From Bog-473 sp963704355 (GTDB taxonomy: Bacteria; Actinomycetota; Acidimicrobiia; Acidimicrobiales; RAAP-2), in contig OY969891.1 of NCBI GenBank assembly GCA_963704355.1, positions 4,092,001 to 4,156,000 of the forward strand: a stretch of 64,000 bases of DNA, written 5' to 3'. The position numbers were made by a program, and so were the translations under genes. Below are positions 17,876 through 26,207 of the stretch, piece by piece (the stretch's first letter is position 1; each line of letters begins with the position of its first letter). The notes beneath the pieces are model-generated. The model searched no databases. It saw nothing but the letters and a program-made list of their open reading frames with translations, and was not told the origin of the DNA.

Positions 17876-19269
17876 CCTTCCGCACCCGGCTCGTCCTGGC
17901 CACCACGGGCGCCGTCATCGTCGCCGTGCTGGCCGCCTCGAGTGCCGCCTTCATCGTGGCGCGCAACACCCTGCTGCAGGCCGCCGACAATTCGCTGACC
18001 ACGGCCGCACAGAGGGTCGTCACCGGCGAGGAGATCGCGTCGACCACCGCCACCCTCGGGCAGGTGATCGACTCCAGCGGCGCCGTCGTCTCCGGTGGCG
18101 GGCTCCCCGTCACCGGCCAAGTGCGCCTGGTGGCGGTGAACCTCGAGTCGACGTTCTTCACGACCGTCACCGTCGACGGGAACCAGATGCGCGAGCTGGT
18201 CGAGCACCTCCCGGCCGGGACGCTCGTCAACGGGGGCGTTCTGGTCAACGGTGGGGCGTTGCAGATCGCCACGCTCTTCAACGGCGCCTCGGAGCTCAAG
18301 ACGCTCGCCGTCTTATTGGGGATCGTGGCCTTCATCGGCGTCCTGCTAGCCATCGCGTTGGGCTGGCTCGTGGCCCGTACCGCGCTCGTGCCGCTGAACT
18401 CGCTGACCGACACCGTCGAAGACCTGGCCGAGACCACCGACGTCTCCCGCCGGTTGTCCCCGGGGCGGCCCGATGAGCTCGGACGCCTGCGCCGGACGTT
18501 CAACCGCCTGCTCGAGGCCCTCGAGTCGTCGCGCCGGGCCCAGAGCCAGCTCGTGCTGGACGCCTCCCACGAGTTGCGCACCCCGCTCACCAGCCTGCGA
18601 ACCAACCTCGAAGTCATCCGGCGTATCGACGAGCTCAGCGAGCAGGACCGCTCGGTGTTGGTCGATGACGTGCTCGTCCAACTCGAGGAGCTGACCGACC
18701 TCGTCGGGGACCTGGCCGAGCTGGCCCGGGGCGACCAGCAGCCCACGCGGCGCGAACCCCTTCGGCTGGACCTTCTCGTGCGTGACGCCGTCGCCGTGCA
18801 GACCACGCACGGCCGCGCCGAGGACGTGACCTTCGACCTGGTGGCCGAGCCCTGTTGGGTGGAGGGTCACGCCGATCGGCTCGGCCGCGCCATCGGCAAT
18901 CTGCTCGACAACGCGCGCAAGTGGAGCCCGCCCGGCCGGTCGGTGTCCGTCGACGTCCGCGACGGCGTCGTGGTCGTGCGCGACCAGGGCCCGGGGATCG
19001 CCGAGGCGGACCTCCCCCATGTCTTCGACCGCTTCTATCGCTCCCCGGCCGCACGCGGGTTGCCCGGGTCCGGGCTGGGGCTGGCCATCGTGGCCCAGGT
19101 GGTCAAGGCGGAGGGCGGCACGGTCGTTGCCGAGAACGACCCCCGCGGCGGCGCCCGCATGTCCCTGCGTCTGCCGACCGTGCCCGGACCCGTCGACGCC
19201 CAACCCGACGGGCCCCCCGCCGCCCTCCTCGACGTCCACCCCGGCGGGCGCCCCGACGGGCCACGCTGA
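17872..19269 (+). CDS. Membrane sensor histidine kinase
   Basis: Cognate kinase of the upstream regulator, 465 residues. N-terminal membrane helix (LVLATTGAVIVAVLAASSAA), an extracytoplasmic sensor of about 115 residues, then a second helix (VLLGIVAFIGVLLAIALGWL). HAMP follows (VPLNSLTDTVEDLAET), the H-box LVLDASHELRTPLTSLRTNL with the phospho-His, N-box NLLDNARKWSPPG and G-boxes VRDQGPGIAE and GSGLGLAIVAQVV. A Pro/Gly-rich tail ends the protein. The sensed signal is not apparent. Confidence 0.93.
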   Translation: MTFRTRLVLATTGAVIVAVLAASSAAFIVARNTLLQAADNSLTTAAQRVVTGEEIASTTATLGQVIDSSGAVVSGGGLPVTGQVRLVAVNLESTFFTTVTVDGNQMRELVEHLPAGTLVNGGVLVNGGALQIATLFNGASELKTLAVLLGIVAFIGVLLAIALGWLVARTALVPLNSLTDTVEDLAETTDVSRRLSPGRPDELGRLRRTFNRLLEALESSRRAQSQLVLDASHELRTPLTSLRTNLEVIRRIDELSEQDRSVLVDDVLVQLEELTDLVGDLAELARGDQQPTRREPLRLDLLVRDAVAVQTTHGRAEDVTFDLVAEPCWVEGHADRLGRAIGNLLDNARKWSPPGRSVSVDVRDGVVVVRDQGPGIAEADLPHVFDRFYRSPAARGLPGSGLGLAIVAQVVKAEGGTVVAENDPRGGARMSLRLPTVPGPVDAQPDGPPAALLDVHPGGRPDGPR

Positions 19270-19383
19270 AATTCTTCTTTGCTTCTTATGTGATCCCAAA
19301 GTCATGCCAAGGTCGGCGGCGCACCCTGATCAGTACCCGCCGACGGCCGAGGATCCGCCACTCTGCCGTCGGTGTCGCCGGCG

Positions 19384-19399
19384 GGGGCGGTTCCGCCCC
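19384..19399. terminator. Possible hairpin terminator between the kinase and the VOC gene
   Basis: GGGGCG-GTTC-CGCCCC forms a strong GC stem with a four-base loop, about 115 bases after the kinase stop and 52 before the end of the convergent VOC gene. There is no T tract. The 182-bp gap shows nothing else. Confidence 0.35.
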
Positions 19400-19451
19400 G
19401 CCCCTGCCGGCGCCTCCTCTTGCCGAGGGCTTCGGAGCCCGTCCGTCAGAG

Positions 19452-19820
19452 TCAGCCGGCCTCGAGCAGCTCGATCCGGTTCCCGAACGGGTCGTCCACG
19501 TAGGCGCCCCGGCCGGGTTCGAGATCGGGGTTGGGTCGCACCGCCACCCCGGCTGCGGCCAACGCCGTCTCCAGTGCGGGCAAACCGCGGACGGCGAGCG
19601 CCGGATGCGCCTTGCGCGCTGGGCGGAAGTCCTCTTCCACCCCGAGGTGCAGTGCCACCTCCCCCCAGCCGAACCAGCAGCCGCCGCGTGACGCGAGCGG
19701 CTCCGGCTTCGGGAGGCGTGCGAACCCGAGCACGCCGACATAGAAGGCCTCGGCTTCGTCTTCGCGTCCCGCCGGCATGGCCAGCTGCACGTGGTCGAGC
19801 CCGACGATCTCGAAGCCCAT
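19452..19820 (-). CDS. VOC (glyoxalase/dioxygenase superfamily) protein
   Basis: Single vicinal-oxygen-chelate domain of 122 residues. It begins IVGLDHVQLAMPAGREDEA (metal-ligand-type His), with FYVGVLGFARLPKP, a second His in VALHLGVEEDF, and ends YVDDPFGNRIELLEAG with the terminal Glu ligand. The layout is that of small lactoylglutathione-lyase-like or antibiotic-resistance-like VOC proteins; the substrate is unknown. GGAGACAGG just before the ATG supports the start. It is divergent from bS22. Confidence 0.85.
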   Translation of the reverse strand: MGFEIVGLDHVQLAMPAGREDEAEAFYVGVLGFARLPKPEPLASRGGCWFGWGEVALHLGVEEDFRPARKAHPALAVRGLPALETALAAAGVAVRPNPDLEPGRGAYVDDPFGNRIELLEAG

Positions 19821-19869
19821 CCCTGTCTCCTCACGCCCGGGCGACCTGGCAGTCGGGCACCCGGACCGC

Positions 19870-19875
19870 TAGCCT
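19870..19875 (+). promoter_or_regulatory. -10 box of the bS22 gene
   Basis: TAGCCT lies ten bases before the ATG, predicting a leader of only a few nucleotides. Confidence 0.45.
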
Positions 19876-19885
19876 GCCGCTCGAC

Positions 19886-19984
19886 ATGGGATCACTGATC
19901 AAGAAGCGTCGCAAGCGGATGCGCAAGAAGAAGCACAAGAAGATGCTGAAGGCCACCCGCTGGCAGCGCCGGGCCGGCAAGTAG
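19886..19984 (+). CDS. Ribosomal protein bS22 (AURKAIP1/COX24-domain peptide)
   Basis: A 32-residue, extremely basic peptide beginning MGSLIKKRRKRMRKKKHKKM and ending in a TRWQRRAGK tail. It matches the bS22 / COX24-domain peptide found in mycobacterial small subunits, which sits near the decoding centre. Ten of the first 19 residues after Met are Lys or Arg. The gene is too short for most callers. It is convergent with ispE four bases away and divergent from the VOC gene. Confidence 0.92.
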   Translation: MGSLIKKRRKRMRKKKHKKMLKATRWQRRAGK

Positions 19985-19988
19985 CGGC

Positions 19989-20753
19989 TCAGCTCCCGTC
20001 CCAGTCCGCCGGGACCGTGCGCACGCGCACGAGGCGGGCCAGTTCAGCACCCGTTTGCAGCTCTCGCCGGTCCGTCCCCGCGTTCGCCGGCCCTCCCTCG
20101 ACGAACCAGGTCGACCCGCTTCCGGCGAGGGCCGGTTCCCGTCCCGCCAGCTCGCCGAGGGCATCGCGCCACCGCGCCAGCCGCGGTTCGACGGCGATGG
20201 CCGCAGCGGCCAGCGCGTTCGGACCTTCGTCGCTCGGCTGCGCGTCCCAGGCCCGGTAGACGGCGGCGGTGTCCACCCCGAACGGCGGGAGCAGCAACAA
20301 GTAGTCGCGGGCTTCGAAATTCAGCGGGCGCACCCGCTCACCCACCCCTTGGACCAGGGCCCGGCCGCCGCGCAGACAGAACGGGACGTCGGCGCCGAGG
20401 CGTGCGGCCACGGCCAGGTCGGTGCACCCGGCCCAACGAAGGACCGCCGCCGCGTCGGCCGAGCCGCCGCCCAGCCCGCCGCCGAGCGGAATGCGTTTGG
20501 TGACGCGCACCGACGCCGTCCGCCCGCAGGCGGCCAGTGCCCGCATGATCAGGTTGTCGGCCGCCGGCGGCAGCGCGGCGGCCCGCGTCCCGCGTTCGGC
20601 CTCGACGGTCAGGCTCGGGCCGCCGTCGCCGAACACGAGCTCGTCGGCCAGGCTGAGCGTGACCATCTCCGCGTCGAGCTCGTGGTAGCCGTCGGGCCGG
20701 ACGCCGGTCACCCGCAGCGACACCGTGAGCTTGGCCGGCGCCCACACCCTCAT
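19989..20753 (-). CDS. ispE: 4-diphosphocytidyl-2-C-methyl-D-erythritol kinase
   Basis: ATP-dependent GHMP kinase of the MEP isoprenoid pathway. The N-terminus RVWAPAKLTVSLRVTGVRPD contains the conserved Lys (PAKLT) and GYHEL follows. The ATP-binding glycine-rich loop is IPLGGGLGGGSADAAAVL. DVPFCLRGGRALVQGVGE and the C-terminal ALAGSGSTWFV complete the family pattern. At 254 residues it is somewhat shorter than usual, but all motifs are present. Its start overlaps the rsmA stop by four bases. Confidence 0.94.
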   Translation of the reverse strand: MRVWAPAKLTVSLRVTGVRPDGYHELDAEMVTLSLADELVFGDGGPSLTVEAERGTRAAALPPAADNLIMRALAACGRTASVRVTKRIPLGGGLGGGSADAAAVLRWAGCTDLAVAARLGADVPFCLRGGRALVQGVGERVRPLNFEARDYLLLLPPFGVDTAAVYRAWDAQPSDEGPNALAAAAIAVEPRLARWRDALGELAGREPALAGSGSTWFVEGGPANAGTDRRELQTGAELARLVRVRTVPADWDGS

Positions 20754-21571
20754 TGGGCCGCCAGCCTGCCCCAGGCTCCGACGTCGAGCTCTTCGGCCCG
20801 GGCGTCGGGGCGCACGCCGGCCGCCTCGAAGGCGCCGGGCACCACCACCCCGGCCAGCGAGCGCCGGAGCATCTTGCGCCGCTGGGCAAACCCGGCCCGT
20901 ACGACCGTGTCGAGCCGCTGGTAGGACACCACCGCGGGGTCGACGGCCGGCTCGGGGCGGCGCACGATCCGCACCAGGACGGACTCGACCCGCGGCCGGG
21001 GTACGAAGACCGTGGCGGGCACCCGGCCGACCACCTCGGCCCGGGCGAAATAGGCGACGCGGACCGAAACCGCCCCGTAGGCCTCGTCGCCCGCCCCGGC
21101 GGCCAGGCGCTCGCCCACCTCCCGTTGCACCATGACGAGCAGCCTGGTCACCGCCGGCACCTCGACCAGCGTCCGCATCACGAGCGGCGTGGCGACGTTG
21201 TAGGGCAGGTTGGCCACCAGGCTCCAGGCGCCGGCGCCCCTGGCCTCGAGCAGGCCGGCCAGGTCGAGGGTCAGGGCATCGCCCTCCACCACCTCCACGC
21301 CCACCGGCTCGACCACCGAGCGCAGCACTGGGATCACGTAGCGGTCGGTCTCCACCGCCACCACCATCGCCCCGGTCTCGGCCAGCGCGAGGGTGAGGGA
21401 ACCGAGACCGGCCCCGATCTCGAGCACCCGGTCACCCGGGGCCACGCCCGCCAGCCGCGCGATGCGGCGGACGGTGTTGGGATCGGCCACGAAGTTCTGG
21501 CCGAGGGCACGGCTGGGGCGCAGTCCGTGCGCCGACAGCAGATGGGCGATGTCGGCGCCGGAATGGGTCAC
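20750..21571 (-). CDS. rsmA: 16S rRNA (A1518/A1519) dimethyltransferase
   Basis: KsgA-family enzyme that dimethylates two adjacent adenines near the 3' end of 16S rRNA in late 30S assembly. The SAM motif is DRVLEIGAGLGSLTLALAET, preceded by ALGQNFVADPNTVRRIA. VEGDALTLDL and the catalytic NLPYNVATPLVMRTL (NLPY) follow. The C-terminal domain has VPRPRVESVLVRI and FAQRRKMLRRSL. GTG 21571 is chosen because it overlaps the stop of the upstream gene as GTGA, implying coupling. It sits in the conserved rsmA-ispE pair. Confidence 0.95.
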   Translation of the reverse strand: MTHSGADIAHLLSAHGLRPSRALGQNFVADPNTVRRIARLAGVAPGDRVLEIGAGLGSLTLALAETGAMVVAVETDRYVIPVLRSVVEPVGVEVVEGDALTLDLAGLLEARGAGAWSLVANLPYNVATPLVMRTLVEVPAVTRLLVMVQREVGERLAAGAGDEAYGAVSVRVAYFARAEVVGRVPATVFVPRPRVESVLVRIVRRPEPAVDPAVVSYQRLDTVVRAGFAQRRKMLRRSLAGVVVPGAFEAAGVRPDARAEELDVGAWGRLAAQ

Positions 21572-22230
21572 CAGGAGATTGTGACTTCTACCACTCCCTG
21601 GCTGACGTCGGCGATCTGCGAGAAGCCCTCCGGCGAGAGGTCGACCACTCGGGGGTAGCCCGCCCCCTCGCGGTCGTCGACGGTGCACACCGTCGACGCG
21701 CCGGTCGCGTTGTTGACCACGGTGAGCACCGTCCCGAACGGGAGCGTGGGGCTCGCGCACATGCCGGCGGGCGCCGCCGCGTACCACGTGGCCTCGCCGA
21801 CCTCGCTGTTGGTCGGTGCCGGCCGCGGCGGTGGTGCCGTCGTGGTGGTGGTCGGCGGTGGTGGCGGCAACGTCGTCGTGGTCACCGGCACTGTCGTCGT
21901 CGTGACGGGCGCAGCCGTCGACGTCGTCACCGGCGGTGCCGTGGTCGTGGTCGTCGACGCCGGCGAGTGGTATGCGACGAGATGCGACGGCAGGTCGACC
22001 GTGTCGAGGTGCGACGCCGGATACACGACGACCTTGTGGGACTCATGGACGCGGCGCGCCGCGGCCTCGGTCGGCGACGCGTGCGCCGTTCCGTTCTGTA
22101 GCAGCAGGAGAGGCGCGCCGAAGAGCGTGCCGCAAACGACTGCAGCGACGCCCAGGCGCCTCCCCCCAGTGCTCTGGTTCCGCAGGGCTCCACCCTTCTC
22201 CGGGGACACAGTGCACCCGCGCCGACACAC
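21568..22230 (-). CDS. Secreted RlpA-like double-psi beta-barrel protein
   Basis: Exported cell-wall-associated protein of up to 220 residues. The signal sequence is LGVAAVVCGTLFGAPLLLLQ ending near THA. A Thr/Pro-rich spacer with several TTTTT runs (about residues 92-140) follows. The C-terminal 75 residues are an RlpA-like barrel: GEATWYAAAPAGMCASPTLP, FGTVLTVVNNATG, and the catalytic-type Asp in VDDREGAG. Two cysteines (MCASP, STVCTV) could pair. It occupies the slot held by resuscitation-promoting factor rpfB in mycobacteria but has no transglycosylase domain. The start is uncertain between GTG 22230, GTG 22206 and a CTG preceded by GGTGGAG. Confidence 0.78.
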   Translation of the reverse strand: MCRRGCTVSPEKGGALRNQSTGGRRLGVAAVVCGTLFGAPLLLLQNGTAHASPTEAAARRVHESHKVVVYPASHLDTVDLPSHLVAYHSPASTTTTTAPPVTTSTAAPVTTTTVPVTTTTLPPPPPTTTTTAPPPRPAPTNSEVGEATWYAAAPAGMCASPTLPFGTVLTVVNNATGASTVCTVDDREGAGYPRVVDLSPEGFSQIADVSQGVVEVTISW

Positions 22231-22445
22231 GGGTGGCGAGGGGTTTTGAAGAAGTTAGATAACCAAACGCGGGTCGCGCAAACCTGAAAAGTCGAAGAAC
22301 GATTTCAGTCGTTATTTTCCCAGGTCATGGACGGTGCTGTCCCTGATATTTATGTGAACTCCCTGGCCGGAGCCATACTTTGGCGGAATTCAAGTCCAAA
22401 CATCCTGGTCACAAGGTTCTCGTATTACGCACAGCAACGCGTGAA
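22231..22445 (-). other. AT-richer untranslated leader between tatD and the RlpA-like gene
   Basis: A 215-bp gap clearly less GC-rich than its surroundings. It holds small inverted repeats: AACGA-TTTCAG-TCGTT near 22298-22313 and CAGGTCATGGAC with GTCCCTG near 22321-22345. In this direction it would be the 5' leader of the RlpA-like transcript. Leaders of cell-wall hydrolase genes in this position often carry riboswitches, but I cannot match a known consensus. Confidence 0.4.
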
Positions 22446-23276
22446 TTAGCTGCCTGTGGAAAACACCATGGCTGTGGACAAAGCCGAGCGCTCTCTGATC
22501 TCGTCGACGGCACACTCCTTGACCGCCGCGATCGCCTCACCGACGAGCGGGAGGTACGAGGGCTCGTTGGCGCGCCCTCGGTGCGGCACCGGCGCGAGGA
22601 ACGGGCTGTCGGTCTCGACCAGCAAGCGGTCGAGCGGGCAGCGCGCCGCCGCGGCACGAACGTCCGTCGCGTTCTTGAACGTGACGATGCCGCTGAACGA
22701 CACGTACATACCGGCGCGCAGGCAACGCTCGACCTCGTCGGGCCCTCCCGTGAAGCAGTGCAACACGGTGCGCTCGGGGACGCCTTCGCCCTCGAGCACG
22801 TCGAACAAGTCGTCCCACGCGTCGCGCGCGTGAATCACCAATGCGAGTCCGGATGCATGGGCCAGCGCGATCTGCGCCGCGAACGCGGCACGCTGTGCGT
22901 CGCGCGGTGAGTGCTCGTAGTAGTAGTCCAGGCCGCATTCACCGACTGCGACCACTGCGCCATCGCCCGCCGCGCACTCGAGCGCCAGCAGCGCGGCGAC
23001 CTCGTCGACCCCCTCGTTCGCCTCGTGCGGGTGCAGCCCGACCGTCGCCCACGCCCGTGGCCCAAGGTCCGCCGCGGCGGTCGCCCGGGCCACCGCCACC
23101 GCCTGCGCCGAGGTTGCGGCCCCGGTGCCCACGCAGACCAGGCGGTCGACTCCGGCGGCTCCGGCCCGCGCCAGCACCCCCTCGAGGTCCGCCACGACCT
23201 CCGCACCGGCCGCGGGCTCGCCACCCCCGAGATACTCCTCCTGCACGTGGCAGTGGGAGTCGAACCAGCCGGCCAA
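22446..23276 (-). CDS. tatD: TatD-family metal-dependent DNase
   Basis: Cytosolic amidohydrolase-fold nuclease of 276 residues. Metal ligands are visible in FDSHCHVQEEY (HxH), VGECGLDYYY (Glu), VIHARDAWDD (His), VLHCFTGGPDEVERCL (His) and LLVETDSPFLAPVPHRGR (Asp). NEPSYLPLVGEAIA ends the family signature. It follows metG by two bases and is surely co-transcribed. The order metG-tatD-(wall protein)-rsmA-ispE matches mycobacteria. Confidence 0.95.
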   Translation of the reverse strand: MAGWFDSHCHVQEEYLGGGEPAAGAEVVADLEGVLARAGAAGVDRLVCVGTGAATSAQAVAVARATAAADLGPRAWATVGLHPHEANEGVDEVAALLALECAAGDGAVVAVGECGLDYYYEHSPRDAQRAAFAAQIALAHASGLALVIHARDAWDDLFDVLEGEGVPERTVLHCFTGGPDEVERCLRAGMYVSFSGIVTFKNATDVRAAAARCPLDRLLVETDSPFLAPVPHRGRANEPSYLPLVGEAIAAVKECAVDEIRERSALSTAMVFSTGS

Positions 23277-23278
23277 CG

Positions 23279-24829
23279 TCAGGCCTTGCGCCGGGGGAAC
23301 AGGGGCTCGCCCTTGACCACGGCCGCTCCCCCGCCGTAGCCACCCCAGTCGGCCGCCTCGGGAAGCCGGGCGTCCGACGGGTCGCCGGCGACGGCGATCC
23401 GGCGCCAGACCTCCCTCGCCTTCGACGGCATGGCGGGCGCAATGAGCACGGCCACGATCCGCAACACCTCGAGCGCGTCACCGAGCACGGCGTCGACCGC
23501 GGGGCCGGGGTCCATCTTCCAGGGTTCGGCCGCCTCGAGCTCGGCGTTGGCCGACCCGATCAGCCGCCAGGTCTCTTCGAGCGCGTCGTGTGGCGCCCAG
23601 CGCGCCCAGGCCGCCGACGCCGCGTCGAGCACACCCGCCGCCACACCGGCCAACGTGCTCGACTGGTCGCAGGCCGGCCCGATGCCGCCGCACTTGGAGT
23701 GGACGACGGTCGTCACCCGCGAGAGCAAGTTGCCTAGGTTGTTGGCCAGGTCCGCGTTGTAGCGGGCGACGATGCCCTCGTAGGAGAACTCGCCGTCCGA
23801 CCCGAGCGGGACCTCGCGCAGGAGGTGGTAGCGCAACGGGTCGACTCCGAAGTCGTCGGCCAGCGCCAGCGGCGACACGTCGGTGATGTTGAGCGGCGGC
23901 GCGTCCTCGCCTCCCGCCTTCCCCGTGGCGATCATGGTCTTGCCCAGCTTCTGACCACCCATGAGCAGGAACCCGTGCACGAAGATCTCGCGAGGCGGGT
24001 CGAGACCGGCCGCCATGCACATGGCGGGCCACCAGACGCAGTGGAACTTGAGGATGTCCTTGCCGATCAGGTGGTGGGCGGCGCCCCAGCGGGCGGCGAA
24101 GGTCGGCCGGTCTCCGCCGTAGCCGGCCACGGTCAGGTAGTTGATGAGCGCGTCGTACCACACGTAGAAGACGTGACCGCTGTCCCATGGCACCGGCACG
24201 CCCCAGGTGAACGACGTCCGGGTGATGGACACGTCGCGCAAGCCGCCCCGGATGAACCCGAGGGCCTCGTTGCGCTTCGAGGTAGGCCGGACGAAATCGG
24301 GATGGTCCGCGTAGTAGTCGAGCAGGCGCTCCTCGAACAGGCTCAGTTTGAAGAAGTAATTCTGCTCCTGCATCTCGACCACGGGGCGCCCGTGCACAGG
24401 GCACTTCCCATCCACGAGCTGATCCTCGAGGTAGTAGTCCTCGCACGCCACACAGTAGAGCCCCGAGTAGAGCCCGAGCTCTATGTAGCCGTTGTCATAG
24501 ATCTGCTGGAGGAATTGCTGCACGACGGCGTAGTGCCGCGGCTCGGTCGTCCGGATGAAGTCGTCGTAGGAGAGGTCGAGCCGACGCCACGCCTCCACGA
24601 AGCGAGCGGAGGTGCGGTCGGTCCATTCCCTCGGGGTGGTCTCGTTGGCCTCGGCCGCCTCCACGATCTTGGCGCCGTGCTCGTCGGTACCGGTCATGAA
24701 CCAGACGTCGTCGCCCAGCAGGCGGTGCCAGCGCGCCAGGGCGTCGGCGTTCACCGTGGTGTACGCCGTGCCAACGTGCGGTGCGTCGTTCACGTAGTAG
24801 ATGGGGGTGGTCAGGTAGTAGGGCGGCAC
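23279..24829 (-). CDS. metG: Methionyl-tRNA synthetase
   Basis: Class Ia synthetase of 516 residues, the short form without a C-terminal tRNA-binding domain. YYLTTPIYYVNDAPHVGTAY contains the HIGH-type signature HVGT. WFMTGTDEHGAKI, an insert with CVACEDYYLEDQLVDGKCP (one Cys pair only), WYDALINYLT and IGKDILKFHCVWWPAM follow. The KMSKS-type loop reads GGQKLGKTM, so the Met and the central Ser are replaced. The anticodon-binding domain includes FSYEGIVARYNADLANNLGN. The start is GTG 24829. Confidence 0.95.
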   Translation of the reverse strand: MPPYYLTTPIYYVNDAPHVGTAYTTVNADALARWHRLLGDDVWFMTGTDEHGAKIVEAAEANETTPREWTDRTSARFVEAWRRLDLSYDDFIRTTEPRHYAVVQQFLQQIYDNGYIELGLYSGLYCVACEDYYLEDQLVDGKCPVHGRPVVEMQEQNYFFKLSLFEERLLDYYADHPDFVRPTSKRNEALGFIRGGLRDVSITRTSFTWGVPVPWDSGHVFYVWYDALINYLTVAGYGGDRPTFAARWGAAHHLIGKDILKFHCVWWPAMCMAAGLDPPREIFVHGFLLMGGQKLGKTMIATGKAGGEDAPPLNITDVSPLALADDFGVDPLRYHLLREVPLGSDGEFSYEGIVARYNADLANNLGNLLSRVTTVVHSKCGGIGPACDQSSTLAGVAAGVLDAASAAWARWAPHDALEETWRLIGSANAELEAAEPWKMDPGPAVDAVLGDALEVLRIVAVLIAPAMPSKAREVWRRIAVAGDPSDARLPEAADWGGYGGGAAVVKGEPLFPRRKA

Positions 24830-24836
24830 CGCCGGT

Positions 24837-24842
24837 AGCGTA
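24837..24842 (-). promoter_or_regulatory. -10 box of metG
   Basis: TACGCT lies seven bases before the GTG start, in the 39-bp gap after rsmI. Confidence 0.45.
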
Positions 24843-24868
24843 CCGGCGCGCCCGGTCGTGGCCTGACG

Positions 24869-25738
24869 TCAGGCGCGGCCCCCCGAGGCATCGCGTGCGC
24901 GCAGCGCCGCCTCGTAGGCGCGTCGCCGAGCCACGCCGAGCTCTGCGGCCACGACGTCGGCCACCTGGCGCGGCCCGGCCCCTGCGTCCTCGGCCAGCAG
25001 CGACCGCACGGCCTCCTCCACCTCGGCGTCGGACGCAGGCGATGGGGGCGGCGCGCCGCCGACGACGAGCACGACCTCGCCCCGGAGCGGGCGCGCCGCG
25101 AACGACCCGGCCGCCTCTCCGAGGAGCCCGCGCCAGACCTCCTCGTGGACCTTGGTCAGCTCGCGCACCACGGCGACCGGCCGTTCGCGGTCCAACGCGG
25201 CCAAATCGGCCAGGGTGCCCGCCACGCGCCCCGGCGCCTCGAGCACCACCGAGGTCCTTTCGTCCCCCATCACCGCGGCGAGGCGACGCCGGCGCTCCGC
25301 ACCCTTGCGGGGCAGAAAGCCCTCCATGCAGAACCGCTCGGACGGGAGACCGCTCACCACCAGCGCCGCGATCACCGAGGACGGCCCGGGCACGGTGGTC
25401 ACGGTCTCGCCTGCCTCGGCCAGTTGCGCCGCCAGCCAGGCGCCGGGGTCCGAGATGCCCGGCGTGCCCGCGTCGCTCACCACCGCCACCGTGCCTCCCG
25501 CGGCCACACAGGCTGCGACCCGTTCGAGGCGATCACGCTCGTTGTGACCGTTGAGCGACAGCAACCGGTCCCGCGCCGGGATGCCCGACGCCGACAGCAG
25601 CGCCCGCGTGCGGCGCGTGTCCTCGCAGCAGATGAGGTCGGCCGTCGTCAGCACCTCCTTGGCCCGCGGACCGAGGTCGCCCAGGTTCCCGATGGGCGTG
25701 GCCACTAGGACGAGTGCGCCGCGCTCAGCCGTGCTCAC
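24869..25738 (-). CDS. rsmI: 16S rRNA (cytidine-1402 2'-O) methyltransferase
   Basis: Tetrapyrrole-methylase-fold enzyme that methylates the ribose of C1402 near the P site. LVLVATPIGNLGDLGPRAKE, LICCEDTRRTRALLSASG, LSLNGHNERDR and VSDAGTPGISDPGAWLAAQ are the diagnostic blocks. VPGPSSVIAALVVSGLP and FLPRKGAERRRRL follow. GTG 25738 gives the usual short N-terminus. It ends 39 bp from metG and starts 38 bp after the DUF192 gene. The last 60 residues form a basic helical tail. Confidence 0.94.
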   Translation of the reverse strand: MSTAERGALVLVATPIGNLGDLGPRAKEVLTTADLICCEDTRRTRALLSASGIPARDRLLSLNGHNERDRLERVAACVAAGGTVAVVSDAGTPGISDPGAWLAAQLAEAGETVTTVPGPSSVIAALVVSGLPSERFCMEGFLPRKGAERRRRLAAVMGDERTSVVLEAPGRVAGTLADLAALDRERPVAVVRELTKVHEEVWRGLLGEAAGSFAARPLRGEVVLVVGGAPPPSPASDAEVEEAVRSLLAEDAGAGPRQVADVVAAELGVARRRAYEAALRARDASGGRA

Positions 25739-25776
25739 CGGCCCTGACTCTGGCTGCGCACCACGGACCGGCGGCC

Positions 25777-26118
25777 TCAGTCCGCCTGGCGGACTTCGAG
25801 CTGGTCCCCCTCGCGCACCCCCCAGCGCTCCAGGGCTCCCGCCTCGGACTGGACCACGCTCCGCGCGCTCGGTCCTCCGAGGGCCACGCGCCAGGGCTTC
25901 AGGCGTGCGACGCGCAGGACGGTGAGGTCCGCCGACAGGAACGCGACATCGATGGGGAACCGCACCCCGGCGGTGAACACGGTGCGGGTGCCGTCGAGGT
26001 GCAGCGCGCCCTCGCACCCGTTGCGCCCACGCAGGCCGTGTCGCCGCTCCGCCGGCGAGTCCGTCATCTCCAGCGCGCAGACCACGTCACCATCCCGCAG
26101 CAACCAGCCGGATCGCAT
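25777..26118 (-). CDS. DUF192 family protein
   Basis: 113-residue protein with the DUF192 pattern: LEMTDSPAERRHGLRGRNG, GVRFPIDVAFLS (usual form xxFPIDVxFL), then VARLKPWRVALG and VVQSEAGALERWGVREGD. No export signal is seen. The family's role is unknown. It is the likely first gene of a DUF192-rsmI transcript and is divergent from bL37. Confidence 0.88.
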   Translation of the reverse strand: MRSGWLLRDGDVVCALEMTDSPAERRHGLRGRNGCEGALHLDGTRTVFTAGVRFPIDVAFLSADLTVLRVARLKPWRVALGGPSARSVVQSEAGALERWGVREGDQLEVRQAD

Positions 26119-26126
26119 GTCGAGCG

Positions 26127-26132
26127 AGGCTA
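26127..26132 (-). promoter_or_regulatory. -10 box of the DUF192 gene
   Basis: TAGCCT, eight bases before the ATG. Confidence 0.45.
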
Positions 26133-26192
26133 CCGGATGCCCTGTGCCGCCCGACCCCCCGTGGGCGGCCAGGAGCCACCGCGCGCACCGGC

Positions 26193-26198
26193 TAGGAT
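26193..26198 (+). promoter_or_regulatory. -10 box of the bL37 gene
   Basis: TAGGAT, nine bases before the ATG. Confidence 0.45.
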
Positions 26199-26207
26199 TT
26201 CGTACTC

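Noticed and set aside
22231..22445. A c-di-AMP (ydaO-type) riboswitch upstream of the RlpA-like gene.
   Set aside because: The context is suggestive, but I could not match the conserved core by eye; it is kept only as a leader of unknown type.
22455..22481. Two DnaA-box-like sequences (TGTGGAAAA and TGTGGACAA) near the end of tatD, beside an AT-richer gap: possible origin.
   Set aside because: Only two sites, both inside or at the edge of coding sequence, and no dnaA, dnaN, parA or parB nearby. The gene order here is the ordinary metG-tatD-rsmA locus.
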